Source: UBA1067 sp050874585 | GTDB taxonomy: Bacteria; Verrucomicrobiota; Kiritimatiellia; RFP12; UBA1067 | Direction of reading: 5' to 3' | Assembly: GCA_050874585.1 (NCBI GenBank) | Contig: JBNMKZ010000066.1 | Span: forward strand, 1-13,427 | Length of the DNA stretch: 13,427 nucleotides | Shown here: positions 13,129 through 13,427 of the stretch, piece after piece | Layout: each line of letters starts with the position of its first letter | How positions within the stretch are numbered: the stretch's first letter is position 1 | Translations under genes and position numbers: made by a program | Notes under the pieces: model-generated | Database searches by the model: none | Seen by the model: only the letters and a program-made list of their open reading frames with translations | Told to the model about the DNA's origin: nothing

Positions 13129-13325
13129 CGCGGCAGATGGTTTTGCCGGCCTGCCGTCCGGCAGGCCTCGCCCATTCAAACTGCCGCGCTTGCGCCTACA
13201 CAACGCCTGCAAAATGGCGGGCAAGGCACACAACGGGCGGAGGTGAGGAGCGGGTGGGGTGCGGCGACGGCGAGCTGAGGGGTTCGCAGTCCCGAAGGGG
13301 CGCGGCATCCCGGGAGCGAGGCTCG
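13129..13325. repeat. Mosaic intergenic repeat, copy B
   Basis: Second copy of the element at 11665-11831, same orientation. Block 1 is 13129-13167, including the 9-bp perfect inverted repeat 13148-13167. Block 2 starts with ATTCAAA at 13174, after a 6-nt insertion. Block 3 is 13232-13254 and block 4 is 13309-13325. The interval between blocks 3 and 4 is 15 nt longer than in copy A. The remaining 13326-13427 is GC-rich with no gene seen. Confidence 0.75.
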
Positions 13326-13427
13326 ACGCACCCCACAAGCGCGAAGGCGCGACGCGACGAACTCGACCAGAGGTGCCCAGCGCCCCCACGCCGTCGGCCG
13401 TCAGCCGAGCGCCCGCGTCCGGGCGAA

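Noticed and set aside
13063..13389. Minus-strand open frame over repeat copy B, similar in part to one over copy A (11605-11814)
   Set aside because: The shared peptide comes from the repeated DNA blocks and hairpins; similarity is better explained at DNA level.

Overview
The window (about 13.4 kb, moderately GC-rich) comes from a bacterial chromosome. Every confident gene except one lies on the minus strand. The combination of a dcw start (mraZ, rsmH, ftsL, ftsI), a XylR-type regulator (LacI-like sensor plus AraC DNA-binding domain, no LacI headpiece), a SGNH hydrolase of a type I associate with gut bacteria, an operon with carboxyspermidine-type polyamine genes, and repeat-rich intergenic DNA suggests the PVC superphylum (Verrucomicrobiota / Kiritimatiellota / Lentisphaerota). 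That placement is an inference from gene content, not a demonstrated assignment.

Layout, left to right. (1) Positions 1-876 hold no convincing gene: a leftward promoter, a strong leftward intrinsic terminator, a 12-bp inverted repeat, a 22-nt periodic repeat, and an unexplained stretch with open frames but no usable start. (2) tRNA-Arg(CCG) at 877-953 (minus, CCA encoded) lies 2 nt after the ftsI stop. (3) Positions 956-4541 (minus) are the dcw segment mraZ-rsmH-ftsL-ftsI, driven by a good sigma70-type promoter. TGTCA boxes at exact 10-nt phase lie across that promoter and look like a MraZ autorepression operator. (4) A divergent, apparently leaderless XylR-like regulator (4754-5920, plus) ends in a 6-bp stop-to-stop overlap with the next operon. 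(5) Positions 5915-11439 (minus) are one tight five-gene polyamine operon, transcribed arginine decarboxylase, spermidine synthase-like enzyme, agmatinase-family ureohydrolase, carboxy(nor)spermidine dehydrogenase, carboxy(nor)spermidine decarboxylase. (6) A secreted SGNH/GDSL hydrolase (11841-12578, minus) is bracketed by two same-orientation copies of a mosaic, hairpin-containing intergenic repeat. (7) Positions 12700-13427 are GC-rich intergenic DNA ending in the second repeat copy.

How the genes work together. The five-gene operon can take arginine to agmatine and then to spermidine in more than one order: agmatine to putrescine to carboxyspermidine to spermidine, or agmatine to carboxyaminopropylagmatine to aminopropylagmatine to spermidine, with the ureohydrolase acting last. 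It also carries a spermidine synthase homologue, although no AdoMet decarboxylase (SpeD) is in the window, and that homologue has substitutions at two positions that normally hold the aminopropyl donor. This is the most interesting functional puzzle here. The dcw segment supplies division and septal peptidoglycan functions and 16S rRNA methylation, and appears to be co-transcribed with the tRNA.
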